From NCBI RefSeq assembly GCF_018069565.1, contig NZ_JAGPNL010000002.1:62001-126000 (forward strand): DNA of 64,000 bases. Direction: 5' to 3'. Position numbers and translations under genes: made by a program. The notes beneath the pieces are model-generated. The model worked only from the letters and a program-made list of their open reading frames with translations. It was not told the DNA's origin and searched no databases. Positions within the stretch are counted from its first letter, which is position 1. Each line of letters starts with the position of its first letter. Origin of the DNA: Streptomyces tagetis. GTDB lineage: Bacteria > Actinomycetota > Actinomycetes > Streptomycetales > Streptomycetaceae. Shown here in pieces: positions 17,386-25,551 of this stretch.

Positions 17386-18357
17386 TCAGCGCACCGCGCG
17401 AATGTCCGAGCGCACTTCCACCGGCACACGGGAACCGCAGGCGTGCCGGGCCAGGGGCGCATTCGCGGACGCGGTGGAGGGGATCGCCTTGTTGTGGATC
17501 GAGCCGAGGCACAGTTCCCGGAATTCCTCGGTGTCCGCCGAGAGCCGTGCGGCGAGCTGTGCCTTGGCGATGTCGATGCTCTTGAGCACGCCGTCCTCGT
17601 CCAGGACCTCGACGCAGGCGTGCGGAAGGTCGAGCGCCCCGCCGAGCACCCCGCAGAACCAGCCCCGCCGGGCCTCGGCCTCGAAGCCCGCGCCGCGGAA
17701 GCGGTCGGCCAGCAGGAGGCTCGCCGCGACGCAACTGGTGGCACCGAGGGCGTGCACCAGCCGGAAGTCGGCCTGCATCGCGACGGGGAGCATCTGCCAG
17801 CGGTGCCCGGCGCCGAGGTAGTCGGCGACGAGAGCGCGCAGCGCGGGGGAGACCAGCGGGGTGCGGGCGCCGGTCGTGGTGACCGTCGCCGCGTACGCGG
17901 CCCGGCCCGCGCCCGCCGCCGGTGCCGTCACGTCGGCGAGGCCGCCGCCGAACCGGGCGACGTCCGGTTCCGCCACGTGCCACGGCGCCGGTCCGGCGCA
18001 CTCCGGGCACTCCAGCCGGAGGCGAAAGCTCCAGGACTTGCGGCGCAGCAGCTCCTCCACCGGCCGGCGGGTGAAGCGGAACAGCATCCGGAACGCCAGC
18101 TCCGGCTGGGTCGTCGTCCGCCCCGAGTACATGCCGAGGTTGTAGAGGTCGTTCGGGTCGAAGTGGCGCACCCCGGCGCGCTCCTCGAACGGCAGGCCCG
18201 CGTCCACCAGAACGTCCAGCTCCGCCGAGGCGCACCCCAGCATTTCCCGCGCCGTGGATTCCGGATGGGTCCTGCGCGAATAAGCGGCGGGAATGAATTC
18301 GATGGAATTCGCGACTTTCTCCCAGGGCACCGATGTCGCGGTGACGTGGTGCGGCAC
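17386..18357 (-). CDS. Transglutaminase-like protein, candidate aminoacyl transferase
   Basis: First gene of the operon, 323 residues. I do not recognise a characterised family. The second half has the order and spacing of a transglutaminase/papain-like triad: Cys209 in HALGATSCVAASLL, His246 in LPHACVEVLDEDG and Asp262 in KSIDIAKAQ. A C-x2-C pair (ECPECAG) lies near the middle. Transglutaminase-like folds such as AdmF of andrimid biosynthesis join carrier-bound aminoacyl groups to amines. By analogy it could move the amino acid from the adjacent carrier to an amine or hydroxylamine, the job VlmA does with seryl-tRNA in valanimycin. GTG start with GGGGAGG upstream. Confidence 0.68.
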   Translation of the reverse strand: MPHHVTATSVPWEKVANSIEFIPAAYSRRTHPESTAREMLGCASAELDVLVDAGLPFEERAGVRHFDPNDLYNLGMYSGRTTTQPELAFRMLFRFTRRPVEELLRRKSWSFRLRLECPECAGPAPWHVAEPDVARFGGGLADVTAPAAGAGRAAYAATVTTTGARTPLVSPALRALVADYLGAGHRWQMLPVAMQADFRLVHALGATSCVAASLLLADRFRGAGFEAEARRGWFCGVLGGALDLPHACVEVLDEDGVLKSIDIAKAQLAARLSADTEEFRELCLGSIHNKAIPSTASANAPLARHACGSRVPVEVRSDIRAVR

Positions 18358-18447
18358 GTCCTACCTCCCCGTACATCAATATGCCGGCCGGATTCCGGTC
18401 GGCGCTGAGAACGGTAGCAGGCAGCGGTGAAAGGGTGACAGATTCAC

Positions 18448-18490
18448 TTCACATGGGCCACCGTGCAGAATGCACGGTGGCCCATGTGAA
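18448..18490. terminator. 43-nt perfect hairpin (20-bp stem, 3-nt loop)
   Basis: The left arm TTCACATGGGCCACCGTGCA (18448-18467) is exactly complementary to the right arm at 18471-18490, with loop GAA. It lies downstream of the MFS gene that ends at 18606, and about 90 bases before the first gene of the N-oxygenation operon, both on the minus strand. A transcriptional terminator that insulates the operon is the simplest explanation. An operator or a role in the operon's leader is also possible because of its length and perfection. No U-run follows, which is normal for Streptomyces. Confidence 0.75.
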
Positions 18491-18605
18491 ATGACGACGT
18501 GTTGTCCGGCGTATTGTCCGGGACACCGCCCGGCCGTTTTCCGGCGTATTCCGGCGTGTTACGGACGTGGCGGAGGGGCGCGGTGGACGGCCGGGCCGGC
18601 CCCGC

Positions 18606-20081
18606 TCATCGGGTGGCCGTCTCGGGGCGGGCCTGCGCGGGCGGCTCCGCCGCCTCCCCGCCGGGCGTGCCGCCCCGCCGCAGCACGGTCAGCGCGATGA
18701 CGGTGGCGGCGACCAGCAGGAGGGCGCTCAGATCGAGGCCCAGCGCGTACCCGTCGTTGAGCGAGGCCGGCGTGACGGTGTCCCCGGTGCGGTGCTCGGC
18801 CGCGGTGCCCAGCGCGGCGAGCCCCAGCGAGGCGCCGATCTGCCGGGAACTGTTGAGCAGTCCCGACGCGGTGCCGGTCTCCTCGGGCGCTACCCCCGCC
18901 GTCGCCGTGGAGACGACCGGCCCGAGGCAGAGGCCGAAGCCCACGCTGGCCACGAGCGAGGGGCCGAGGGCGTCGACGGCGAACGACCCGTCCGGGCTGA
19001 TCAGTCCGAACCAGGCGAACCCGGCCGCCGTGAGCAGCCCGCCGCCGACCAGGAGCGTACGGGGCGCCACGCGGTAGCCGAGCTTGATGGCGATCACCGA
19101 GCCGGCCACCACACCGAGGGCGAACGGCAGGAACATCAGCCCCGTCATCGCCGCCCCGTTGCCCAGCACCCGCTGGAGGTACAGGGACATGAAGTAGAAG
19201 GCCGAGGCCATCGCCGCGCCCAGCAGCAGGTTGTAGCCGTTGGCGGCGGCCACCGCCCGGTTGGCGAACAGGCCGAGCCGCACCAGCGGTTCGCGGGTCG
19301 TGGTGCGCTCGGCATGGACGAATGCGGCCAGCAGCACCACGGCGAGCGCCAGCGTCGTCAGGGTGACCGGCGAGGTCCACGCGTACCGGTCGGTGCGGAC
19401 CACGCCGAAGACCAGCAGCGTCAGCCCCGCCGTCGCCAGGACGGCGCCGAGCACGTCGGGCCGCCCGCCGCGCACGGTCGCCCGGTCGCCGGGGACCCCG
19501 CGCAGGACCAGCGCCAGCGCCACCGCGGCCATCGGCACGTTCACGAACATCACCCAGCGCCAGCCCGCGTACTCGGTGAGCAGGCCCCCGGCGAGGACCC
19601 CGAAGGCGCCGCCCGCGGCGTTCATCGCGCTCCACACCCCGAAGGCCCGGACCCGCGGCTTGCCCGAGGGGAACGTCGCGGTCAGCAGGGCCAGCGCGGC
19701 CGGCGCCAGGGCCGCCGCGCCGATGCCCTGCGCGGCCCGCGCGGCGACGAGCTGGCCGGGCGCCTGGGCGAAACCGCCGAGCAGCGAGGCGAGCCCGAAC
19801 AGGCCGAGCCCGCACAGCAGGACCCGCTTGCGGCCGTACCGGTCGGCGGCCTTGCCGCCCAGCAGGAGCAGCCCGCCGAAGGTGAGCGCGTAGGCGTGGA
19901 TCACCCAGGTCAGGCCCGCCGCGCCGAAGCCGAGGCCGTCGGCGATCTCGGGCAGGCCCACGTTCACCACCGAGAGGTCCAGCGACACCATGAACTGCAC
20001 GACGGCCACCGCGGCGAGGGTGAGCCCCGGCCCGGCCACCGCCCCCGCCGACGTGGCCTTCTCCGCCTCTTTCCGTGCCAT
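18606..20081 (-). CDS. MFS drug/metabolite exporter (DHA2 type)
   Basis: Major facilitator of 491 residues with about 14 predicted membrane helices, typical of the DHA2 multidrug group. Visible motifs are VSLDLSVVNVGLPEI in helix 1, GGKAADRYGRKRVLL (motif A) between helices 2 and 3, and a cytoplasmic Pro/Ala-rich C-terminus. The ATG at 20081 starts MARKEAEKATSAG and has a GGAG just ahead. It is divergent from a TetR gene across a region holding an inverted repeat, the usual layout of a repressor-controlled efflux pump. It may export the product of the adjacent locus, which is an inference from position. Confidence 0.9.
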   Translation of the reverse strand: MARKEAEKATSAGAVAGPGLTLAAVAVVQFMVSLDLSVVNVGLPEIADGLGFGAAGLTWVIHAYALTFGGLLLLGGKAADRYGRKRVLLCGLGLFGLASLLGGFAQAPGQLVAARAAQGIGAAALAPAALALLTATFPSGKPRVRAFGVWSAMNAAGGAFGVLAGGLLTEYAGWRWVMFVNVPMAAVALALVLRGVPGDRATVRGGRPDVLGAVLATAGLTLLVFGVVRTDRYAWTSPVTLTTLALAVVLLAAFVHAERTTTREPLVRLGLFANRAVAAANGYNLLLGAAMASAFYFMSLYLQRVLGNGAAMTGLMFLPFALGVVAGSVIAIKLGYRVAPRTLLVGGGLLTAAGFAWFGLISPDGSFAVDALGPSLVASVGFGLCLGPVVSTATAGVAPEETGTASGLLNSSRQIGASLGLAALGTAAEHRTGDTVTPASLNDGYALGLDLSALLLVAATVIALTVLRRGGTPGGEAAEPPAQARPETATR

Positions 20082-20112
20082 GCGCTCCACCTCGGGAACT
20101 AGTCGCAGCATC

Positions 20113-20132
20113 TTTAGGAACGTGTTCCGAAA
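20113..20132. promoter_or_regulatory. Candidate TetR operator between MFS and TetR genes
   Basis: Imperfect 20-bp inverted repeat, TTTAGGAAC / GTTCCGAAA with a 2-base centre (8 of 9 positions pair). It lies about 30 bases before the MFS start and 125 bases before the divergent tetR start, where a repressor could block both promoters. Confidence 0.6.
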
Positions 20133-20256
20133 GTAGCATCGACCGCCCCGCGCTGTGAACCCGGTTCCGCGATCCGCGCGTATCGCACGGTGACCCGCGC
20201 GGCGGACTTCCCCGGCCGCCCGCACCGCGGGCAAGGCGGGGCGGCATGATGGATCA

Positions 20257-20988
20257 ATGCCCCGATCGTCCACACCGCGAGGCCGCACCGGCCGGCCCCC
20301 GGTGACCTCGCGCACGCAGATCCTGACGGCGGCCCGGCGGCTCATCGACCGGGACGGCTGGGAGAAGCTGACCATCCGCCGCCTCGCCGCCGAACTGGGC
20401 ATCGGCGCGACGACCCTGTACCACCACATCGAGAACAAGGAGGACCTGCTGATCCTCCTGCTCAACCACTACATCGACCAGCTCGAACGCCCCGCCCTGC
20501 CCGAGGACCCGCGCGAGCGCGTCATCGCCGCCGCCACCGCGATGCACGACGCCCTCACCGCCTGGCCGTGGGCCGCCGAGACCCTCACCGTCGACGGGTT
20601 CGTCGGCCTCCTCGACGAGTCCGCGCTGTGGATGGTCGAGGCCGTCGTCGACGGGGCCACCCGCTCCGGCTGCGCGACCGAACGGGCCGTCATGGTCTTC
20701 CGCAGCATCTGGTACTACACGGTCGGCGAGATCCTGGTCCGCGCCCACACCGTCCACCGCCGCGCGGGCCAGGCCCCCGCCCCCGACCGCGCGACCGCCT
20801 TCGACCGCCTCGACGCCGCCCGGGTGCCGAGCCTGGCCCGGATCGGCGACCGGTGGGTCACCCTCTCCGCCCGGGACACCTACCTGGAGGGTCTCCACGC
20901 GCTGGTCGCGGGGCTGCTGCCGGCGACGGGGCCGACGCCACCGACCGGGCCGACCGGGCCGACCGGGCGGGGCGGTGCCGCGCGGTGA
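20257..20988 (+). CDS. TetR-family repressor (TetR_C type)
   Basis: Regulator of 243 residues. The N-terminal HTH is RTQILTAARRLIDRDGW followed by LTIRRLAAELGIGATTLYHH, a recognition helix very close to classic TetR. The C-terminal part resembles the TetR_C ligand-binding domain. The tail is a short low-complexity Pro-Thr-Gly repeat encoded by a 9-bp tandem repeat near 20940-20970. Divergent from the MFS exporter and most likely its ligand-responsive repressor. Confidence 0.9.
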   Translation: MPRSSTPRGRTGRPPVTSRTQILTAARRLIDRDGWEKLTIRRLAAELGIGATTLYHHIENKEDLLILLLNHYIDQLERPALPEDPRERVIAAATAMHDALTAWPWAAETLTVDGFVGLLDESALWMVEAVVDGATRSGCATERAVMVFRSIWYYTVGEILVRAHTVHRRAGQAPAPDRATAFDRLDAARVPSLARIGDRWVTLSARDTYLEGLHALVAGLLPATGPTPPTGPTGPTGRGGAAR

Positions 20989-21015
20989 CGCGGGCGGGGG
21001 TCCTGCGCCGGTTCC

Positions 21016-22344
21016 CTACGCCTGGGCCGGGGCGCTGCCGGCGGCGCGGCGGACGGCGTCCTCGTCGGTGCGGGCGTCGTAGGTGAGCAGCCTGGGCAGC
21101 GCGACGGCGAGGAGGCCCACCGAGGCGACACAGGCGAGACCGCCGGTCCAGATGGCCGGACGGACCCCGGTCCAGCCGGCCATCGCCCCCGCCCGCACCT
21201 GCCCGAGCTGCGGGCCGACGCTGTAGGAGAGGACCTCGATGCCGGCCAGCCGGCCGCGCAGTTCCTCGGGGATGGTCTGGTTCCAGATCGTCGAACGGCC
21301 CAGCCCGCTCAGCATGTCCCCCGCGCCGGCCACGCCCAGGCAGACCAGCACCAGCCAGACGTTCCCCGTCCAGCCGGCCGCCGCGATGGCCAGCCCCCAC
21401 ACCGCCGCGCCGAAGACGACCAGCAGCCCGTGGCGCCGGGTACGGGACACCCAGCCGCTGGTCAGGCTCACCAGCAGCGAACCGACCGACCCGGCGGCGT
21501 ACATCAGGCCGAGCGACCACTCGGCGTCCAGCTCGTGGGCGAGGAACGGGAAGATCGTGTTCGGGAAGGCGAAGAACATCGCCGCGAGGTCCACGGCGTA
21601 CGTGCCCAGCAGCACCGGCCGCGACCAGGCGTAGGCGGCCCCCTCGGCGATACCCCGCAGGGACGGTCGCCCGGCGTTCTCGGCGGGCGGCGCGGGGGCG
21701 AGCCGGAGGCACATCGCCACCGAGACGACGAAACAGACCACGGTGGTCCCGTACGCGGGGACGTTGCCCCCGTAGGCGACGACCAGTCCGGCCGCGGCAG
21801 GCCCGAGGATGGCGCCGGCCTGCCAGCGCAGGGCGTTCAGCGCGGCGGCGGCGGCGAGCTGGTCGTGCGGGACGATCCGGACCAGCAGCGAGTCCAGCGC
21901 GGGCCGTTGGAGCCCCGCGAGGCCGGCCACGCACCCCGCCACCACATACAGCGGCCACAGCAACGGCTGCGGCAGCATCGCGTTCACCAGCAGGACGACG
22001 GCCAGCAGCCCGAGCCCCGCCTCGGTCAGCGCGATCACCTTGCGACGGTCCACGGCGTCGGCGAGCGCGCCGCCGTAGAGCCCGAACACGACCAGCGGCA
22101 CCAGTTCGACGGCGCCCATCGCGCCCACGGCGAGGGGCGATCCGGTCAGTTCCTTGATCTGGAGCGGGAGCGCGATCAGCGCCATGACGCTGCCGAAGTA
22201 CGTGATCAGCCCCTGCCCCCACAGGAGCCGGAAGTCGCGGGAGGACCGCCAGGGCGAGAGGTCGGGCAAGACCGCGGCGAGCCTCGCCGACGCCCTGGGC
22301 TTCGGGGGTTCTGCGGCCTTCGCGGGCTTCTGGAGGGGGGACAA
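21016..22344 (-). CDS. MFS exporter, EntS-like (possible siderophore exporter)
   Basis: Major facilitator of 442 residues with 12 predicted helices, in the EntS-like group: DFRLLWGQGLITYFGSVMAL at helix 1, GGALADAVDRRKVIALTEAG as motif A, and GDMLSGLGRSTIWNQTIPEE in the second half. I chose the TTG at 22344, which has GGAG 8 bases upstream; the frame stays open to a TTG at 22440 without a good ribosome-binding site. An iron box about 100 bases upstream of this start suggests derepression in low iron, which fits EntS-type siderophore export. No siderophore biosynthesis gene is in the window. Confidence 0.85.
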   Translation of the reverse strand: MSPLQKPAKAAEPPKPRASARLAAVLPDLSPWRSSRDFRLLWGQGLITYFGSVMALIALPLQIKELTGSPLAVGAMGAVELVPLVVFGLYGGALADAVDRRKVIALTEAGLGLLAVVLLVNAMLPQPLLWPLYVVAGCVAGLAGLQRPALDSLLVRIVPHDQLAAAAALNALRWQAGAILGPAAAGLVVAYGGNVPAYGTTVVCFVVSVAMCLRLAPAPPAENAGRPSLRGIAEGAAYAWSRPVLLGTYAVDLAAMFFAFPNTIFPFLAHELDAEWSLGLMYAAGSVGSLLVSLTSGWVSRTRRHGLLVVFGAAVWGLAIAAAGWTGNVWLVLVCLGVAGAGDMLSGLGRSTIWNQTIPEELRGRLAGIEVLSYSVGPQLGQVRAGAMAGWTGVRPAIWTGGLACVASVGLLAVALPRLLTYDARTDEDAVRRAAGSAPAQA

Positions 22345-22444
22345 CGGATGGACTCCACGGTTCCGGACGCGGGAGGCGCCGGCTCGTCCGCCCCGGCGCA
22401 CAGGCGGACGCGGTGGAGTGGAAACGGGCCCCCGGGACAATCAC

Positions 22445-22463
22445 TTAGGTAAGGCTTACATGC
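22445..22463. promoter_or_regulatory. Putative DmdR/IdeR iron box
   Basis: The 19-mer beginning TTAGGTAAGGCTTAC matches the actinobacterial iron-box consensus TTAGGTTAGSCTAACCTAA at about 14 of 19 positions, best in the first 15. It sits immediately upstream of the EntS-like gene, where an Fe-loaded DmdR/IdeR repressor would block transcription. Confidence 0.65.
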
Positions 22464-22600
22464 CTCGATGGACTGTACGGTGTGCCCATCCCTGCCGCAA
22501 TCGCGTTTCCGGGACACCGTTTGTAGCCATCGGGCAGGCCGGAACACCGCCGGCGACCTGCGCGTCCCGGAGCCGACGCCCCGACCCCGATGATGGAACC

Positions 22601-23140
22601 ATGACAGCGGAAACGAACGAGGTCGTGCTCAGCACGCGGGACCTCCGTGCGGTGACCGCCTTCGCGGCGGCATGCGCCGAGACGGCGCTCCGGACGTTCG
22701 AGGCCGACCGGCCCGACGACACACGGCCCCGTGAAGCCATCGCCGCCGCCTGGGAGTTCGCCCGGGGCGGCAAGCGAGGGAAGCCGCTGCGCGACACGGC
22801 GGCGGCGGCCCTCAAGGCGGCCAGGGCGACGGACACGGCGGCCGGCCGGGAGGCGGCCTGGGCGGCGATGTCCGCGGCAGCCGCCGCCTACCTGCACCCG
22901 CTGGCGAAGCCCACGCAGGTCAAGCACATCCTCGGAGCCGCTGCCCATGCCGCCAGAGCCGCCGAACTCGCCGCCGGCGACGACCGGAGCGTGGCTGCCG
23001 GCCATCTGGAACGGGCGCTACGACGCGCCACACCGGCCGTCGTCGACGTCCTCGGACGCTTTCCGCGAGCACCTGACGGCGGCGGACGCGTCGGCGAACT
23101 GACGCGCACCCTGGACACCGCCCTGCGCACGCCCGGGTAG
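22601..23140 (+). CDS. Imm5-like putative immunity protein
   Basis: Helical protein of 179 residues that resembles the Imm5 immunity family: LSTRDLRAVTAFAAACAETA, the PREAIAAAWEFARG block, and Ala-rich helices containing AAAYLHPLAKPTQVKHILGA. Immunity proteins of this group neutralise toxins of polymorphic or contact-dependent systems. No toxin or secretion gene is adjacent, so it would be an orphan immunity gene. The ATG at 22601 is in a region without a strong Shine-Dalgarno, so a nearby start is possible. Confidence 0.7.
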   Translation: MTAETNEVVLSTRDLRAVTAFAAACAETALRTFEADRPDDTRPREAIAAAWEFARGGKRGKPLRDTAAAALKAARATDTAAGREAAWAAMSAAAAAYLHPLAKPTQVKHILGAAAHAARAAELAAGDDRSVAAGHLERALRRATPAVVDVLGRFPRAPDGGGRVGELTRTLDTALRTPG

Positions 23141-23187
23141 GCGCCGCACTCCGGGGCCCGAACGGGCCACGCCTCCCGGACGTCCGG

Positions 23188-23622
23188 TCAGTCCAGGCAG
23201 AACTCGTTGCCCTCGACGTCTTGCATCACGATGCACGACTCGTTCTCCTCGTCGGCCTCCATCACGCGCACGCAGACCGCGCCGAGCGCGAGCAGCCGTT
23301 CGCACTCGGCCTTGAGGGCGGCGAGGCGCTCGTCCCCCACGAGCCCCGTGCCGACCCGCACGTCGAGATGCAGCCGGTTCTTGACGACCTTGCCCTCCGG
23401 CACACGCTGGAAGTACAGCCGAGGACCCACGCCCGAGGGATCACCGCACGCGAACGACGCGCCCCACCGCTCGGGCGGCAACGAGCGCTCGAACTCGGCC
23501 CACGTGGCGAACCCTTCCGGCGGCGGCGGGACGACGTACCCCAGCACCTCGCACCAGAAGCGGGCGACCCGCTCGGGTTCCGCACAGTCGAAGGTGATCT
23601 GCACCTGCCTGATCGATGACAT
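23188..23622 (-). CDS. VOC (glyoxalase/bleomycin-resistance-like) protein
   Basis: A 144-residue vicinal-oxygen-chelate fold protein. It begins IRQVQITFDCAEPERVARFW, contains RLHLDVRVG as a strand with a metal-type His, and ends VMQDVEGNEFCLD, the usual last strand with its Glu. Many such proteins have no assigned substrate. Convergent with the Imm5-like gene. Confidence 0.88.
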   Translation of the reverse strand: MSSIRQVQITFDCAEPERVARFWCEVLGYVVPPPPEGFATWAEFERSLPPERWGASFACGDPSGVGPRLYFQRVPEGKVVKNRLHLDVRVGTGLVGDERLAALKAECERLLALGAVCVRVMEADEENESCIVMQDVEGNEFCLD

Positions 23623-23779
23623 CGGCGCACCCTAGCAAGAGAACCCCACCTCTCCCGCCCCTTTTCAGGCCATCAGCCCGGAGGACGGCCCCGGCACAAG
23701 ACCCCTTCAGGGGTTCGGGACGGCCGGGCCGTCTGGAGACGCATGACTGCCGGCGGCCGATCTCTCGCACGAGAGCGCA

Positions 23780-25000
23780 TCAATCGGCAGGCTCTATCTG
23801 GAGTCGCATTTCTTCATATGCTTCCCGAAGGTCGCGTGCTTCAGAAATCTCCCCGATTTCCACAGCATTTACCACTTCCAGGGCGCGCCAGTGATTCGAT
23901 GGCGCAACTCGACCTGAAAGTATGGCGCGCTGTGCTGCGTAGCACGCTTCGTCAAGGCGATTGGTCGTCGCCAGAGAGAGTGCGAGATCAATATTTGCGG
24001 ACGCTACCCGGCGCGGCCACTTGGTCAGATCACTCGACGGCTCAAGCCGCGAGATAACCTCTCTCGCGTAAGTTTCGGCCGCTGGATCACCGAGCCATGC
24101 CAGGGTGGTTGCGGCATATGCAATGGCTTTCGCCGGGTCGTACTGAAAGTGATGTTCCGGCTGGTTCGGTGTTCCGATGGCAGAGGAAAGAGATTGCACT
24201 CGATCTATTGCCGAATACGTTTCAGTCGAGTGTCCAATCCGCGCGAACGCTCGGCCCTGCTGGGCAAGGGCTTGAATCTCGACCGAACTTCCGGCAGGAG
24301 CCAACTGTTGGGCCGCCGCGCTGAGTTCCGCAGCCTGAGAATAGTGACCGCCCGTCAGTACCCGCCAAGCGTCAGTTTCAAAGCACCATGCTTGAATTTC
24401 CGAATGTCCGGCGTGCTGCGCTAGAGTCATTGCCGTCCGCAGCCTTGCCGTTGCGGCATCCTGCTGATTCAGATCAATGTGCAGAGTGGCGCCCAGTAGC
24501 GAAAACCACCCACCTGTAACCAGCAACTGCCGGTGCTCGGCGAGGGTTTTTCTTGCGCCCATCAGGCTGGTCACGTACGCCGAATATTTCCGCACCTGCC
24601 CCAACAGTCCTTGCGGGGCAACTGTCGGGTATTTGACGGCAAGGTCATGGAATGTCAGCTCAAGGCGTTCAAGTGTTTCTTTTCCCACATCGCTGGCCGA
24701 TACCCTGCGTGCAAGCTCCAATGCTTCGATTTCATCGTCGTAGCCTGAGGCGACAGCAGGATTTCTTGCGTCCCGTGGATTCTCTGGATTCCCGACACCG
24801 TACAGAATGGCATCAAGCTCGGCCAGCGTGACCCGCAGAACTTTGGCGAGCGTGGGGCGCTGCCAATCCTGTGGGGCTACTTTTCCGCTTTCCCATCGCG
24901 CCACGGTGGAGCGATCCACGCCCACGCTCTGAGCCAAGGAATCCTGGGTGAACCCAAGGGCCTTTCGCCTTTCAATAAAAGCCCTGCGCCGAGCTGCCAC
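23780..25000 (-). CDS. XRE-family regulator with TPR-like C-terminal domain
   Basis: A 406-residue regulator. The N-terminal HTH is GFTQDSLAQSVGVDRSTVARWESG. The remaining 330 residues form helical pairs typical of TPR-like sensor domains, for example DAATARLRTAMTLAQHAGHS and AAETYAREVISRLEP. The DNA here is visibly less GC-rich than the rest of the window, with A/T-ending codons, which suggests acquisition from a different source. It is divergent from the graspetide precursor gene and is the likely regulator of that cluster, as such XRE proteins often accompany tgm loci. Confidence 0.88.
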   Translation of the reverse strand: MAARRRAFIERRKALGFTQDSLAQSVGVDRSTVARWESGKVAPQDWQRPTLAKVLRVTLAELDAILYGVGNPENPRDARNPAVASGYDDEIEALELARRVSASDVGKETLERLELTFHDLAVKYPTVAPQGLLGQVRKYSAYVTSLMGARKTLAEHRQLLVTGGWFSLLGATLHIDLNQQDAATARLRTAMTLAQHAGHSEIQAWCFETDAWRVLTGGHYSQAAELSAAAQQLAPAGSSVEIQALAQQGRAFARIGHSTETYSAIDRVQSLSSAIGTPNQPEHHFQYDPAKAIAYAATTLAWLGDPAAETYAREVISRLEPSSDLTKWPRRVASANIDLALSLATTNRLDEACYAAQRAILSGRVAPSNHWRALEVVNAVEIGEISEARDLREAYEEMRLQIEPAD

Positions 25001-25065
25001 TCACGCCTCCCTGTCTCTGGCCACCGTTCTAGCAGGTCAGGGCAGACGATGCGGAGACTGTGAGA

Positions 25066-25095
25066 CAGGGATGCCGCAGGAGTGCGTCATCCCTG
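25066..25095. promoter_or_regulatory. Inverted repeat between XRE regulator and graspetide genes
   Basis: CAGGGATG (25066-25073) and CATCCCTG (25088-25095) form an 8-bp inverted repeat with 14 bases between. It lies in the divergent intergenic region of 276 bp and could be an operator for the XRE regulator or a hairpin in the leader of the regulator's mRNA. Confidence 0.4.
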
Positions 25096-25276
25096 CTCTG
25101 TCCAAGCGGGAGCTTTGGCTCTGAACTGGTGCCTCACTCAACGCCTCGCGCACTGTCGACCGCCGTGCCCGGGGCGGGGCACAACCCCACATCGGCTGTT
25201 CCCAACCGGTGACGAGCCGGGGCAGGCACGGTGGGTCCCTCGCTGTTCCGAGCAACACCGAGACGTAGGAGGAACG

Positions 25277-25540
25277 TTGAGCACCGCTACCGAACTCGTC
25301 CCCGTTGTCCCGTGGGGCATGGGGCGCATGGCGCCGCTGCGCAACGGCGAGCCGTCGCAGTGGCAGTACGCGGGACTGGACCCCGCGACGCAGACCGGTC
25401 TGTGGTTCGGCGAGGACGGCACCATGGTCCCCGCCGAGCTGGGTAAGCACGGGACGTCCGTGGGTACCTACCCGCCCACCCAGGTCGGCAAGGACGGCAA
25501 GGTCGACGGCGACTCCGGCCACGACGCGACGCAGGACTAG
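25277..25540 (+). CDS. tgmA: Graspetide (ATP-grasp-modified RiPP) precursor peptide
   Basis: An 87-residue precursor of the putative ATP-grasp-modified RiPP family. The leader has the conserved block PWGMGRMAPLRNGEP and YAGLDPATQTGLWFGEDG. The core near the end, KHGTSVGTYPPTQVGKDGKV followed by an Asp-rich tail, supplies Thr/Ser/Lys nucleophiles and Asp/Glu acceptors for side-chain ester or amide crosslinks. The start is the TTG at 25277 with AGGAGG four bases upstream; no ATG or GTG fits as well. The ATP-grasp gene follows 11 bases later. Confidence 0.85.
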   Translation: MSTATELVPVVPWGMGRMAPLRNGEPSQWQYAGLDPATQTGLWFGEDGTMVPAELGKHGTSVGTYPPTQVGKDGKVDGDSGHDATQD

Positions 25541-25551
25541 GGGAGCACAGC

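Noticed and set aside
22345..22440. TTG start at 22440 for the EntS-like exporter
   Set aside because: No ribosome-binding site precedes it, it would abut the iron box, and the extra 32 residues are Arg/Pro-rich; the TTG at 22344 has GGAG at good spacing.
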